Shown one piece after another: positions 26,292 through 36,366 of a stretch of DNA of 64,000 nucleotides (position 1 is its first letter; every line of letters begins with the position of its first letter). Under the pieces are notes generated by a model. That model saw only the letters and a program-made list of their open reading frames with translations, was not told where the DNA came from and made no database searches. Source of the stretch: Burkholderia puraquae. Its GTDB lineage: Bacteria > Pseudomonadota > Gammaproteobacteria > Burkholderiales > Burkholderiaceae. The DNA is taken from NCBI RefSeq assembly GCF_002099195.1, contig NZ_NBYX01000018.1, forward strand, positions 1 to 64,000, read 5' to 3'. The position numbers were made by a program, and so were the translations under genes.

Positions 26292-26460
26292 CGGGCAACT
26301 TCCTCAAACACGATCGCGATGCATTGTCGTTCACGCAGAGCGTTAGTACAGGTGACAGATCAACGGTGCGTAGTGGCGGATCTATCTTTGGCTGCGACCA
26401 TCTTCCCGCCAATGCTATCCTCTCGTCCGCTAAAACCAGCTTCACCCAGCGAGATTCAAC

Positions 26461-27378
26461 ATGACCCGACTGATCAAGCGCGCGTCCGCCGAGGCGCGTG
26501 CGTCCAAGCGCAGCAAACCGTCCGCCTACAACGGCTCCGAAAAACTCCAGCCGCCGCGCGTAAAGCGCCGCGCGGACATCGACGAACACGACGACGTGCC
26601 CGTGCTCGAAACGCCGCGCAAGCCGCGCTTCGCGCCCGTCACGTTCTCGGAAGAGGGCGGCGTGCGCTTCCTGCACTTCGGTACCGAGTGGGTGCAGGGT
26701 GCGATGCGGATCTCGAAGCCGCTGCACATCGAGCTCGAATACGCGCAGCAGATGATGGCGTGGCTGCTGTTCCTCGAAACGCCCGAGCGGATCGTCCAGC
26801 TCGGGCTCGGTACCGGCGCGCTGACCAAATTCTCGCACCGCTTCCTGTCGCACGCGAAGGTCGACGCCGTCGAGCTGAACCCGGCCGTGATCGTCGCCGC
26901 ACGCACGATGTTCGCGCTGCCGCCCGATGACGCACGCCTCGCCGTGCACGAAGCCGACGCATGGGACTTCGTCAACGATCCGGCCAACCGCGGCTCGACG
27001 GGCGCGATCCAGATCGACCTGTACGACGCGACCGCGCGCGGCCCCGTGCTCGACAGCGTCGCGTTCTACCGCGCGGTGCGCGGCTGCCTCGCCGACGCGG
27101 GCATCGCGACGATCAACCTGTTCGGCGATCATCCGAGCTTCGTGCGCAACATGAAGCACCTGAACGCGGCGTTCGATCATCGCGTGATCGCGCTGCCCGA
27201 AGTGCACGACGGCAACCGGATCGCGATCGCGTTCTCGGGCCCCGCGCTCGATGTGTCGTTCGCCCAGCTCGACGCGCGTGCGAAGCTGATCGAGGACACG
27301 CTGAAGCTGCCCGCACGCAAGTGGGTGAAAGCTTTGAAAGAAACGACCGGCGCACGCGACGCCTCGTTCGCGATCTGA
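26461..27378 (+). CDS. Spermidine-synthase-like methyltransferase-fold protein
   Basis: A 305-residue protein. After a basic N-terminal stretch of about 60 residues (ASAEARASKRSKPSAY and RRADIDEHDD) it has a spermidine-synthase-like Rossmann domain: IVQLGLGTGALTKFSHRF (cofactor loop), VDAVELNPAVIVAARTMF, then IQIDLYDATARGPVLDS in place of the usual D-x-x-D-P. True SpeE proteins lack the basic extension and keep a different active-site loop, so aminopropyl transfer is not assured. Related proteins are annotated simply as spermidine synthase. ATG 26461 follows GCGAGATTCAAC. It marks the return to core-type sequence after the accessory pocket. Confidence 0.8.
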   Translation: MTRLIKRASAEARASKRSKPSAYNGSEKLQPPRVKRRADIDEHDDVPVLETPRKPRFAPVTFSEEGGVRFLHFGTEWVQGAMRISKPLHIELEYAQQMMAWLLFLETPERIVQLGLGTGALTKFSHRFLSHAKVDAVELNPAVIVAARTMFALPPDDARLAVHEADAWDFVNDPANRGSTGAIQIDLYDATARGPVLDSVAFYRAVRGCLADAGIATINLFGDHPSFVRNMKHLNAAFDHRVIALPEVHDGNRIAIAFSGPALDVSFAQLDARAKLIEDTLKLPARKWVKALKETTGARDASFAI

Positions 27379-27449
27379 CGCTTCATGCACCGGCGGCATG
27401 CCGGTGCAACCACGCGACAAGGGGCGGATCACCTCGGGTTCGCCCCCGC

Positions 27450-27477
27450 TTGACCGCGTGCTCGCGGCTCCTATACT
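27450..27477 (+). promoter_or_regulatory. Predicted sigma-70 promoter of the symporter operon
   Basis: TTGACC (27450-27455), 16 bp, TATACT (27472-27477): a strong housekeeping promoter about 100 bp before the DUF3311 gene. Confidence 0.65.
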
Positions 27478-27576
27478 GGCGCGAAGCCAGGGAAGCCGCA
27501 GCCTACCCGTTTTGCGCTCCTCTCGGCGCCGTACCCGCTCAACAAGATCGATAACCGGGAAAGATGAGGAGACGTC

Positions 27577-27819
27577 ATGGCTCACGATGCCGACGCCAAC
27601 CGGGCCGCCAAGCGCTGGCTCTGGCTGCTGGTACTGCCGCTGATCGCGATGGTCTGGGTACCGTCGTACAGCAAGATCGAACCGCAATGGTTGGGTTTTC
27701 CGTTTTTCTACTGGTACCAGCTGCTCTGGGTCTTCATTAGCGCGGTGATCACCGCGTTCGTGTACTTCAAGACCAAGAACGCGTGGAAGGCGAGCGGCCC
27801 GCAGGGAGGTGCGCGATGA
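27577..27819 (+). CDS. DUF3311 small membrane subunit
   Basis: 80 residues with two hydrophobic helices: LWLLVLPLIAMVWVPSYSK and FFYWYQLLWVFISAVITAFV. The WVPSYSKIEPQWLGFPFFYW region is the DUF3311 signature. Members are encoded directly before a sodium:solute symporter and are thought to be its small accessory subunit. Here the stop overlaps the symporter ATG (ATGA), which implies coupled translation and matched amounts. GATGAGGAGACGTC precedes ATG 27577, a strong ribosome binding site. Confidence 0.92.
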   Translation: MAHDADANRAAKRWLWLLVLPLIAMVWVPSYSKIEPQWLGFPFFYWYQLLWVFISAVITAFVYFKTKNAWKASGPQGGAR

Positions 27820-29366
27820 ATCTCGGCGCAACCTTCGTCTTCGTCCTGCTGTTCATCGGCGTCACGATCATCGGTTTCCTGGCCGCGAACTGGCGGCGCG
27901 GCGATCTCGCCCATCTCGACGAATGGGGCCTCGGCGGCCGCCGCTTCGGCACGATCGTCACGTGGTTCCTCCTCGGCGGCGATCTCTACACGGCCTACAC
28001 GTTCGTCGCGGTGCCCGCGCTCGTGTTCGGCGCCGGCGCGATGGGCTTCTTTGCGCTGCCTTATACGATCCTGATCTATCCGTTCGCGTTCGTCGTGTTC
28101 CCGAAGCTGTGGAGCATCGCGAAGCGGCACGGCTACGTGACGGCCGCCGACTTCGTCAACGCGCGCTACGGCAGCCGGATGCTCGCGCTCGCGATCGCGG
28201 TGACGGGCATCCTCGCGACGATGCCGTACATCGCGCTGCAGCTCGTCGGCATCGAAGTCGTGATCGGTGCGCTCGGCTTCGACACGACCGGCTTCGTCGG
28301 CGACCTGCCGCTGATCATCGCGTTCGCGATCCTCGCCGCGTACACGTACACGTCGGGGTTGCGCGCACCCGCGATGATCGCGATCGTCAAGGACATCCTG
28401 ATCTACATCACGATCGCCGCGGCGGTCATCGTGATCCCGGCGAAGCTCGGCGGCTTCGGGCACATCTTCGCGAGCGTGCCGCCCGCGAAGCTGCTGCTGA
28501 AGGCGCCCGACGCGATGAGCCTGAATGGCTACAGCGCGTATGCGACGCTCGCGATCGGCTCGGCGCTCGCGCTGTTCCTGTATCCGCACTCGGTGACGGC
28601 CATCCTGTCGTCGTCGTCCGGCAACTCGATCCGCCGCAACATGGCGATGCTGCCCGCGTATTCGTTCGTGCTCGGCCTGCTCGCGCTGCTCGGCTACATG
28701 GCGCTCGCGTCGGGCGTGAAGGACATGCCGCAGTACGCGCCGTACTTCAAGGCGTTCGGCCCGAACTTCGCGGTGCCCGCGCTGTTCCTCCAGTATTTCC
28801 CGTCGTGGTTCGTCGGTGTCGCGTTCGCGGCGATCGGCATCGGCGCGCTGGTGCCGGCGGCGATCATGTCGATTGCGGCCGCGAACCTGTACACGCGCAA
28901 CATTCACCGCGAGTTCGTGAACCGCAACATGTCGCACGAGCAGGAGACGCACGTCGCGAAGCTCGTGTCGCTGATCGTCAAGGTCGGCGCGGTCGCGTTC
29001 ATCCTCGGGCTGCCGCTGACCTACGCGATCCAGCTGCAACTGCTCGGCGGGATCTGGATCATCCAGACGCTGCCCGCGATCGTGCTCGGCCTGTACACGC
29101 GCGTGCTCGACCATCGCGGCCTGCTGGCCGGCTGGGCGGCAGGCATCGTGTGCGGCACGTGGATGGCGATCTCGCTGAAGCTGGCCGGATCGATCTTCAC
29201 GATCCACCTGTTCGGTCTCGCGATTCCCGGCTACGCGGCCGTGTGGTCGCTGATCGTGAACCTGGTGGTCGCGGTAGTGGTGAGCGTGCTGGTGCGCGTG
29301 ATGGGCATGGCGCATGCGGAGGACCGCACGCGGCCGGAGGACTATCTCGACGTGGTGGAAGGCTGA
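27816..29366 (+). CDS. Sodium:solute symporter (SSS family)
   Basis: A 516-residue inner-membrane protein with about 13 helices and the SSS core: FLAANWRRGDLAHLDEWGLG, GDLYTAYTFVAVPALVFG, and the LGSALALFLYPHSVTAILSS-type helix with SSSSGNSIRRN. Sequence and the DUF3311 partner place it near monocarboxylate or other organic-acid uptake members (MctP-like). The exact substrate is not readable. I start at ATG 27816, overlapping the stop of the small subunit, rather than at the open frame 11 codons upstream. A terminator follows 30 bp after the stop. Confidence 0.92.
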   Translation: MNLGATFVFVLLFIGVTIIGFLAANWRRGDLAHLDEWGLGGRRFGTIVTWFLLGGDLYTAYTFVAVPALVFGAGAMGFFALPYTILIYPFAFVVFPKLWSIAKRHGYVTAADFVNARYGSRMLALAIAVTGILATMPYIALQLVGIEVVIGALGFDTTGFVGDLPLIIAFAILAAYTYTSGLRAPAMIAIVKDILIYITIAAAVIVIPAKLGGFGHIFASVPPAKLLLKAPDAMSLNGYSAYATLAIGSALALFLYPHSVTAILSSSSGNSIRRNMAMLPAYSFVLGLLALLGYMALASGVKDMPQYAPYFKAFGPNFAVPALFLQYFPSWFVGVAFAAIGIGALVPAAIMSIAAANLYTRNIHREFVNRNMSHEQETHVAKLVSLIVKVGAVAFILGLPLTYAIQLQLLGGIWIIQTLPAIVLGLYTRVLDHRGLLAGWAAGIVCGTWMAISLKLAGSIFTIHLFGLAIPGYAAVWSLIVNLVVAVVVSVLVRVMGMAHAEDRTRPEDYLDVVEG

Positions 29367-29395
29367 CGCCGCCTGCACGGCCGCGCAATGAAACA

Positions 29396-29427
29396 GCCCG
29401 CCACCGGCAAGGTGGCGGGCTTTGTTT
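29396..29427 (+). terminator. Terminator after the symporter gene
   Basis: GCCCGCCACC (29396-29405), GGCAA loop and GGTGGCGGGC (29411-29420) form a perfect 10-bp stem followed by TTTGTTTTT. It also separates the convergent VOC gene. Confidence 0.93.
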
Positions 29428-29433
29428 TTCGTG

Positions 29434-29889
29434 TTATCCCTGCGCGCGTTTCGCGAGGTCCTCGCGCTGCGACAGGTCCTCGACGTTGACCATCCAGTGC
29501 ACGCCGAAACGATCCTTCGCCATCCCGAAGCCGAGCGCCCAGAACGTCTTGCCGAACGGCATCGTCACTTCGCCGCCGTCGGTGAGCGCATTGAACAGCT
29601 TCTGGCCTTCCTCGACCGTCGCCGGGTTCAGCGACAGCGAATAGCCGGCATGCATGCCGCCGCCGGGCTGGCTGCAGTCGCCGTCCGAGCACATGATCAT
29701 CGAGTCGCCGATCGTGAAGCTCGCGTGCATCACCTTGTCGGCCATCTCCGGCGTCATCGGATAGTCGGGATTCGGCGGCGCGTCCTTGAAGTGCATCTTG
29801 AACATCGTCTTCGCACCGAGTGCCTTTTCGTAGAACTGAAGGGCTTCGTCGGCACGACCGTAGAACGTCAGGTACGGTTGAACTTGCAT
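29434..29889 (-). CDS. VOC-family protein, PhnB/3-demethylubiquinone-like
   Basis: A 151-residue protein with the PhnB-like arrangement: MQVQPYLTFYGRADEALQFY, then KMHFKDAPPNPDYPMTP, HASFTIGDSMIMCSDGD, and the closing FGVHWMVNVEDLSQ segment with FGKTFWALGFGMAKDRFGVH. These are glyoxalase-fold proteins of about 150 residues, usually of unknown function despite names such as 3-demethylubiquinone-9 methyltransferase. It stands alone between two terminators, with its own promoter presumably in the 239-bp gap to the right. AGGAGACAGCG before the ATG is a strong ribosome binding site. Confidence 0.88.
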   Translation of the reverse strand: MQVQPYLTFYGRADEALQFYEKALGAKTMFKMHFKDAPPNPDYPMTPEMADKVMHASFTIGDSMIMCSDGDCSQPGGGMHAGYSLSLNPATVEEGQKLFNALTDGGEVTMPFGKTFWALGFGMAKDRFGVHWMVNVEDLSQREDLAKRAQG

Positions 29890-30026
29890 CGCTGTCTCCT
29901 GTAATGAGCCGGCCTGCGCATCTGCGCGGGTTCGGCGTCGTGCAAGACTGACTGGGAAAGGGGGCGTCGGGAGGCGGCCGGCGCACCCGTGACGTGGATT
30001 GTAGTGCGCGTGCTTGACGATGGAAT

Positions 30027-30065
30027 GAAAAATAAAACGGCCGCGAACATGATGTTCGCGGCCGT
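30027..30065 (-). terminator. Terminator of the transaldolase gene
   Basis: On the minus strand ACGGCCGCGAAC and GTTCGCGGCCGT form a perfect 12-bp stem around ATCAT, followed by TTTATTTTTC. It lies 63 bp past the tal stop. Confidence 0.93.
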
Positions 30066-30128
30066 GTGCGGCGCGCTTGCTGACGGCTGTTGTCAGGGTT
30101 GCTGACAGCCGCTGACGCGTATCGCGGC

Positions 30129-31082
30129 TCAGCGCAACGAGTCGATCAGCTTCTCGAGCTTCACCGCATCGGCGGCGAATACGCGGATGCCTTCGGCGAG
30201 CTTTTCGGTTGCCATCGCGTCGTCGTTCAGCTGGAAGCGGAACGACGATTCGTCGATCGCGACGCGCGCGGCGGGCTTGTCCTGCAGCGCTTCCGGCGAC
30301 AGCTTGCGCGTGACCGTCTCGTTGCTGTCCTGCAGCTTCTGCAGCAAATCGGGACTGATCGTTAGCAGGTCGCAGCCGGCGAGTTCGGTGATCTGGCTGG
30401 TCGTGCGGAAGCTCGCGCCCATCACTTCGGTCTTGTAGCCGAACGTCTTGTAGTACGTGTAGATGCGGCGCACCGACTGCACGCCCGGATCGTTCGCGCC
30501 GCCGTCGTTCTCTTCATTCCACGCTGCGCCGGCTTGCTTCTTGTACCAGTCGTAGATGCGGCCGACGAACGGCGAGATCAGCTGCGCGCCGGCTTCCGCG
30601 CAGGCGGCGGCCTGCACGAGCGAGAAAAGCAGGGTCATGTTGCACTTGATCCCTTCCTTCTGCAGCACTTCGGCCGCGCGGATGCCTTCCCACGTCGATG
30701 CGAGCTTGATCAGGATGCGCTCGCGGCCGATGCCGGCTGCTTCATACAGCTTGATGAGCTCGCGGCCCTTGTCGATCGAGCGCTGCGTGTCGAACGACAG
30801 GCGTGCGTCGACCTCGGTCGACACGCGGCCCGGGATCAGCTTCAGGATCTCGGTGCCGAATGCGATCAGCAGGCGGTCGATGATGAAATCGGTGCTTTCG
30901 TTGCGATGATCGCGGACGGTTTTCTCGAGGATCGGCTTGTACGCATCCTTCTGGACGGCCTTCAGGATCAGCGACGGGTTCGTGGTCGCGTCCTGCGGCT
31001 GGTATTGCGCAAGCTGCTGGAAATCGCCCGTGTCGGCGACGACGGTCGTGTACTGCTTCAGCTGGTCGAGTGCGGTAGTCAT
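30129..31082 (-). CDS. tal: Transaldolase
   Basis: A 317-residue class I transaldolase of the TalB type, transferring a dihydroxyacetone unit in the non-oxidative pentose phosphate pathway. Motifs are the [13 protein letters not shown] substrate loop near 31, [15 protein letters not shown] near 85, and the Schiff-base Lys126 in [36 protein letters not shown] is in the C-terminal half. The length equals E. coli TalB (317). ATG 31082 begins [11 protein letters not shown]; the frame is open 13 codons upstream without support. It stands alone, with its own terminator. Confidence 0.97.
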   Translation of the reverse strand: MTTALDQLKQYTTVVADTGDFQQLAQYQPQDATTNPSLILKAVQKDAYKPILEKTVRDHRNESTDFIIDRLLIAFGTEILKLIPGRVSTEVDARLSFDTQRSIDKGRELIKLYEAAGIGRERILIKLASTWEGIRAAEVLQKEGIKCNMTLLFSLVQAAACAEAGAQLISPFVGRIYDWYKKQAGAAWNEENDGGANDPGVQSVRRIYTYYKTFGYKTEVMGASFRTTSQITELAGCDLLTISPDLLQKLQDSNETVTRKLSPEALQDKPAARVAIDESSFRFQLNDDAMATEKLAEGIRVFAADAVKLEKLIDSLR

Positions 31083-31245
31083 GGCGATTCGGAAGAAGGG
31101 CGCAAGGCGCCGGGTTCTCACGGGCCGCGCGAGCGCGGCGGCGAAGCGAAGCGGCGCCGGGCGCCGCCTCCGATCCGCTATTCTAGGCCTGATTCGTGTC
31201 GGGCACGTTCTGGCGTGTCCGATGGCCGCCGCAGCGGGCGCCGCG

Positions 31246-32457
31246 TCACGCGGGGCGGCGTGCGTTCAGGATCACCTGCGTGACGATCCCCGCGACGAGC
31301 CCCCAGAATGCCGAGCCGATCGACAGCAGCGTGAGGCCCGACGCGGTGACCATGAACGTGACGAGCGCGGCTTCACGCTGCTTCACGTCCTGCATCGCGT
31401 TCGCGAGGCCGCTCATGATCGAGCCGAACAGCGCGAGTGCGGCGACCGACACGACGAGCGCCTTCGGCAGCGCCGCGAACAGCGCGGCGATCGTCGCGCC
31501 GAAGATCCCCGCGATCAGGTAGAACGTGCCGCACCACACGGCGGCCGTGTAGCGCTTCGCGCGATCCTCGTGCGCTTCCGGGCCCGTGCAGATCGCGGCC
31601 GTGATCGCTGCAAGGTTCACGCCGTGCGAGCCGAACGGCGCGAGCAGCAGCGATGCGAGGCCGGTGGTCGCGATCAGCGGCGACGACGGTGTCTGATAGC
31701 CGTCCGCGCGCAGCACTGCGATGCCCGGCACGTTCTGCGACGCCATCGCGACGACGAACAGCGGAATGCCGATGCTGACGATCGACGCGATCGAGAACGC
31801 GGGCATCGTGAACACGGGCTGCGCGAGCGCGATATGGAAGCGGCTGAAGTCGAGCAGGCCGAGGCCGCCGGCGACCGCCGTGCCGACGATCAGCGTCGTC
31901 ACGATTGCATAGCGCGGCGCGAGCCGCTTGACGATCAGGTACGTGAAGAACATCGCGAGCACGAGCGCGGTCTGGAACTGCGCGGCGCGGAAGATCTCGA
32001 TGCCGATCTCGAACAGGATGCCCGCGAGCAGGGCGGCGGCGATGCCGGCCGGAATCTTGCGCATCAGCGTGTCGAACAGCCCGCTCACGCCGACGGCCGT
32101 CAGCAGCACCGCGCAGACGACGAACGCGCCGATCGCCTCGGGGTACGGCACGCCGGGCAGCGACGCGATCAGCAGCGCGGCGCCGGGCGTCGACCATGCG
32201 ACCACGACAGGCGCGCGAAAGCGCAGCGACAGGCCGATCGTCGTCAGCGCCATGCCGATCGACAGCGCCCAGATCCACGACGAGATCTGCGCATCGGTGA
32301 GGTGGGCGGCGCGGCCGGCCTGGAACATCAGCACGAGCGAGCTCGTGTAGCCCGTCATCATCGCGACGAAGCCGGCGACGAGTGCCGAGACGGAGGTGTC
32401 GGCGAAAAAGCGGCGGCCGCCGGCGCGGCTGGCGCTCGCGGTGGGCGAGGGGTTCAT
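31246..32457 (-). CDS. BenE-family benzoate/proton symporter-like protein
   Basis: A 403-residue inner-membrane protein with about 12 helices. Family features are [59 protein letters not shown] and the [20 protein letters not shown] segment. BenE carries benzoate in some bacteria, but no benABC or cat genes are near, so the cargo may be another aromatic acid or purine-like compound. It ends 163 bp before the transaldolase start and begins 54 bp after the VWA gene, both on the same strand. Read-through from the MoxR/VWA pair is possible but not needed. Confidence 0.9.
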   Translation of the reverse strand: MNPSPTASASRAGGRRFFADTSVSALVAGFVAMMTGYTSSLVLMFQAGRAAHLTDAQISSWIWALSIGMALTTIGLSLRFRAPVVVAWSTPGAALLIASLPGVPYPEAIGAFVVCAVLLTAVGVSGLFDTLMRKIPAGIAAALLAGILFEIGIEIFRAAQFQTALVLAMFFTYLIVKRLAPRYAIVTTLIVGTAVAGGLGLLDFSRFHIALAQPVFTMPAFSIASIVSIGIPLFVVAMASQNVPGIAVLRADGYQTPSSPLIATTGLASLLLAPFGSHGVNLAAITAAICTGPEAHEDRAKRYTAAVWCGTFYLIAGIFGATIAALFAALPKALVVSVAALALFGSIMSGLANAMQDVKQREAALVTFMVTASGLTLLSIGSAFWGLVAGIVTQVILNARRPA

Positions 32458-32511
32458 GCTATCTCCGGGGGGAGGCCGCTCGGACGCGGCCTTCGAGCTT
32501 GGTGGGGATCG

Positions 32512-33687
32512 TTACTTGCTGAGTGCGCGCATCGCGGCTTCGAGGCCCGCGAGCGTGAGCGGATACATGCGATGGCCGAGCAGGTCGCGGATCACCGCGA
32601 CCGACTGCCGGTATTCCCATAGCCGCTCGGGCTCCGGGTTCAGCCACGCATGATGGGGGAACTGGTCGGCGAGGCGGCGCAGCCATACGGCACCGGCTTC
32701 CGGGTTGTTGTATTCGACCGAGCCGCCGGGCTGCAGCACTTCGTACGGGCTCATCGTTGCATCGCCGACGAAGATCAGCTTGTAGTCGGGCGTGAACTTG
32801 TGCAGCACGTCCCACGTCGCGGTGCGTTCCGAGTGGCGGCGGCGGTTGTTCTTCCACAGGTGGTCGTACACGCAGTTGTGGAAGTAGAAGAACTCCAGGT
32901 GCTTGAATTCGGCCTTCGCAGCTGAGAACAGCTCTTCGGTGCGCTTGATGTGATCGTCCATCGAGCCGCCGACGTCGAGCAGCATCAGCACCTTCACGTT
33001 GTTGTGGCGTTCGGGCACCATCCGCAGGTCGAGCCAGCCCGCGTTCGCGGCGGTGCTGCGGATCGTGCCGGGCAGGTCGAGCTCCTCGGCGGCGCCTTCG
33101 CGCGCGAAGCGGCGCAGCCGCCGCAGCGCGACCTTGATGTTGCGCGTGCCGATCTCGACGGAATCGTCGTAGTCGCGATAGGCGCGCGCCTCCCACACCT
33201 TCGCCGCGGTGCGGTTGCCGTTCGACGGGCCGCCGATGCGCACGCCTTCCGGGTTGTAGCCGCCGTGCCCGAACGGCGACGTGCCGCCGGTGCCGATCCA
33301 CTTGTTGCCGCCTTCGTGGCGTTCCTTCTGCTCGTCGAGCAGTTCCTTCAGGCGCTCCATCAGCTTGTCGAGCCCGCCCATCGCTTCGATCTGTGCCTTT
33401 TCCTCCGGCGACAGTTCGCGCTCGAGGCGCTTTTCGAGCCAGTCGAGCGGAATGTCGAATGCTTCGGACGGCAGTGCGGACACGCCGTGGAAATACGCGC
33501 CGAACGCCTGGTCGAACTTGTCGAAGTACTGCTCGTCCTTGACGAGCGTCATTCGCGCGAGGAAGTAGAACGCGTCGATCGACGGCGAGATCAGCCCGGC
33601 CTTCAGCGATTCGAGCAGCGTCAGGTATTCCTTCACCGAGACGGGCAGCTTGGCTGCGCGCAGCGCGTAGAAGAAATTGAGCAGCAT
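32512..33687 (-). CDS. VWA-domain protein (CoxE-like), MoxR partner
   Basis: 391 residues. The N-terminal half (MLLNFFYALRAAKLPVSVKE onward) is the CoxE-like helical region. The C-terminal von Willebrand A domain has an intact metal-binding DxGxS motif, LMLLDVGGSMDDH near residue 230, then FYFHNCVYDHLW and IFVGDATMSPYEV. Proteins of this kind work with a MoxR AAA+ ATPase to mature or insert metal into enzyme complexes. The moxR gene lies 27 bp upstream. A two-gene operon is clear; the client enzyme is not. ATG 33687 starts MLLNFFYALR. Confidence 0.93.
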   Translation of the reverse strand: MLLNFFYALRAAKLPVSVKEYLTLLESLKAGLISPSIDAFYFLARMTLVKDEQYFDKFDQAFGAYFHGVSALPSEAFDIPLDWLEKRLERELSPEEKAQIEAMGGLDKLMERLKELLDEQKERHEGGNKWIGTGGTSPFGHGGYNPEGVRIGGPSNGNRTAAKVWEARAYRDYDDSVEIGTRNIKVALRRLRRFAREGAAEELDLPGTIRSTAANAGWLDLRMVPERHNNVKVLMLLDVGGSMDDHIKRTEELFSAAKAEFKHLEFFYFHNCVYDHLWKNNRRRHSERTATWDVLHKFTPDYKLIFVGDATMSPYEVLQPGGSVEYNNPEAGAVWLRRLADQFPHHAWLNPEPERLWEYRQSVAVIRDLLGHRMYPLTLAGLEAAMRALSK

Positions 33688-33714
33688 GGCCGGGCCTTCG
33701 CGGGTGAGGGAGGA

Positions 33715-34557
<843 letters not shown>

Positions 34558-34697
34558 GGCGGCGCTCTTCTCAATCGGGGGAAAAAACCCAGTATAAGTC
34601 AGAAGGGCTGTCCGGTTGGGCCGCGCCCGCGTATCGTTGCGGGGCTGTGGCGGGGCGAACCCGGGGCGCCTGGTGGACGCGTTCCCCGCCGACGCGG

Positions 34698-34703
34698 TAC
34701 AAT
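34698..34703 (+). promoter_or_regulatory. Possible -10 box for the cytochrome genes
   Basis: GCGGTACAATCTGG lies about 100 bp before the first cytochrome start. No convincing -35 box is seen. A run of eight T residues follows at about 34711. Confidence 0.35.
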
Positions 34704-34804
34704 CTGGCCGTTTTTTTTGGCCTGCGTGGCGACCTGACAAGCATAACGGCGCGGGCCGTTGCCGCTTCGGCGCCAGTTTCCCCTCAAGCTAGGTTACAAG
34801 AGCT

Positions 34805-35164
34805 ATGAACAAATTCGTCGGCAAACACGTCGTTGTCGCAGCGCTCGTGGCGCTCGCGGGCAGCGCGCAGGCGGCCGGTGTGGTCGGCAACCCGAAGGAC
34901 GGGGCGAGCAAGGCCGCCATGTGCATCGGTTGCCACGGCATCCAGGACTACCGCGCGGCGTACCCGGAGGTCTACCGGGTGCCTGTCCTCGGCGGCCAGA
35001 ACCAGCAATACCTCGAGAACGCGCTGAAGGCCTACCGCAAGAAGGATCGTCACTTCCCGTCGATGAATGCGATCGCCGGTTCGCTGACCGACCAGGACAT
35101 CGCGGATCTGGCGGCGTACTACGCCGTCCAGAAGGCCGACACGAAGGACAATCCCTACAAGTAA
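34805..35164 (+). CDS. c-type cytochrome (class I, c553/c4-like)
   Basis: 119 residues with a Sec signal peptide (MNKFVGKHVVVAALVALAGS, cleavage after AQA). One haem site, MCIGCHGIQDY, lies near residue 39. PVLGGQNQQYLENALKAYRK follows, and the Met ligand is probably in HFPSMNAIAG. It is a periplasmic monohaem electron carrier. The next gene, 40 bp downstream, encodes a similar protein, so the two may act as a pair in place of a dihaem cytochrome c4. ATG 34805 is preceded by GTTACAAGAGCT. Confidence 0.93.
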   Translation: MNKFVGKHVVVAALVALAGSAQAAGVVGNPKDGASKAAMCIGCHGIQDYRAAYPEVYRVPVLGGQNQQYLENALKAYRKKDRHFPSMNAIAGSLTDQDIADLAAYYAVQKADTKDNPYK

Positions 35165-35204
35165 AGCGCGCGCCGCCGATCTGACCGGCGGGACAGGAGC
35201 ATTC

Positions 35205-35564
35205 ATGAACAACGCATTCAAGACGGCGGCGGTTGCACTGGCTGCCGGCCTCGCGATCGGTACCGCGCACGCGGCGGACATCACGAAAGGCAAGGAACTG
35301 GTCGAATCGCACAACTGTGCCGCCTGCCACGGCGCGCAGATGAACAAGCCGATCAACGCCGAATATCCGCGCCTCGCCGGCCAGCATGCCGACTATCTCG
35401 TGTGGGCGATGCGCCAGTACCAGATGGGCCTGACGAATCCGCTGCTCGGTCGCAATAACGCGATCATGCAGGCGCAGGTGCAGAGCCTGTCGGTCAGCGA
35501 CATGAAGGACATCGCGGCCTACATCGAGTCGCTGAAAGAAACCGATCTCGTGTTCAAGAAGTAA
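35205..35564 (+). CDS. c-type cytochrome (class I, c553/c4-like), second of a pair
   Basis: 119 residues with a signal peptide (MNNAFKTAAVALAAGLAIGT, cleavage after AHA). The haem site is SHNCAACHGAQMNKP near residue 43, PRLAGQHADYLVWAMRQYQM follows, and the Met ligand is probably in NNAIMQAQVQ. Same length and layout as the preceding cytochrome, so the pair likely arose by duplication. CGGGACAGGAGCATTC before ATG 35205 is a strong ribosome binding site. The operon ends at a bidirectional terminator. Confidence 0.93.
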   Translation: MNNAFKTAAVALAAGLAIGTAHAADITKGKELVESHNCAACHGAQMNKPINAEYPRLAGQHADYLVWAMRQYQMGLTNPLLGRNNAIMQAQVQSLSVSDMKDIAAYIESLKETDLVFKK

Positions 35565-35593
35565 GTGCGACGGGCCCGACGGGCCCGCGCAGC

Positions 35594-35627
35594 AAAAATA
35601 CCCCGCCTCGGCGGGGTATTTTTTTGC
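35594..35627. terminator. Bidirectional terminator, cytochrome genes and DUF1841 gene
   Basis: AAAAATACCCCGCC, TCG loop, GGCGGGGTATTTTTTT. There is a T-run in both directions, between convergent genes. Confidence 0.95.
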
Positions 35628-35663
35628 CCGCGCTCCGGCGCCCGTGGGCCGGAGCCGCGGCGG

Positions 35664-36098
35664 TCAGTCGCGCGATGCGCGGCGCAGGATGCGCTGCAGG
35701 TACGCGTCGGTATCGGGCGGCGTGTTCGTGCGCTGGGCTTCCCAGATCGTCTCGCCGAGGCATTCCATGATCACGTGCTGCGCGTCGTGGGTCGAGTCGA
35801 GCTTGGCCGCGAGCTTGTCGTGCGCGGCGCGGATGCCGGGCGGCTGGTCGATCGACAGCTGCTCGCTGATCGCGAGGTGCATCGACAGGTGCAGGAACGG
35901 GTTCGTGCGGCCTTCCTCGGGCGTGTACTCGCGCGCGGTGGCGCCATCGGCGTCGGCGAGTTCGTCGTGGTATTCGGGATGCTCGACGATCCAGTCGGCT
36001 GCCATCGCTTCCAGTGGCGTCAGGATCTCGCCGGCGCGCTGCTTGCGCCAGGTCTCGGTGAAAAAGCGACGCACTTCGTCGCGGCTTGGATTGAACAT
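35664..36098 (-). CDS. DUF1841 family protein
   Basis: A 144-residue soluble, acidic, helical protein. It starts MFNPSRDEVRRFFTETWRKQ and shows LTPLEAMAADWIVEHPEYHD and NPFLHLSMHLAISEQLSIDQ, the conserved DUF1841 segments with histidines, then HAQHVIMECLGETIWEAQR (given in part). The function is unknown; the family is typical of beta- and gammaproteobacteria. It is a single gene, convergent with the cytochromes and divergent from the EamA gene (268-bp gap with a G-rich stretch). Confidence 0.9.
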   Translation of the reverse strand: MFNPSRDEVRRFFTETWRKQRAGEILTPLEAMAADWIVEHPEYHDELADADGATAREYTPEEGRTNPFLHLSMHLAISEQLSIDQPPGIRAAHDKLAAKLDSTHDAQHVIMECLGETIWEAQRTNTPPDTDAYLQRILRRASRD

Positions 36099-36366
36099 GG
36101 TGGGGAAACGTCGTGATTCGGACGGCGTGGTGCCGCGTCGCGCATTGTACGCCGGGTCGGCGGGCGGCGCTGGCGGCGGGCGGGAGCGGGTTGCGAGGCG
36201 GTGGTGGTGGCGGCGGCCCGCGGGCCGCGCAGGTGCGCGGCGCAGGCCGGTTGCCTGCCGCCCTTCACCGGTGCCCGGGAACGGGTAAGCGCGGGCTAGG
36301 CTCGGCGCCGCCGCGCCGTTACACTCCGACGATTTACGTCACCACGCCGTTCGCACCCGTTCCGTC

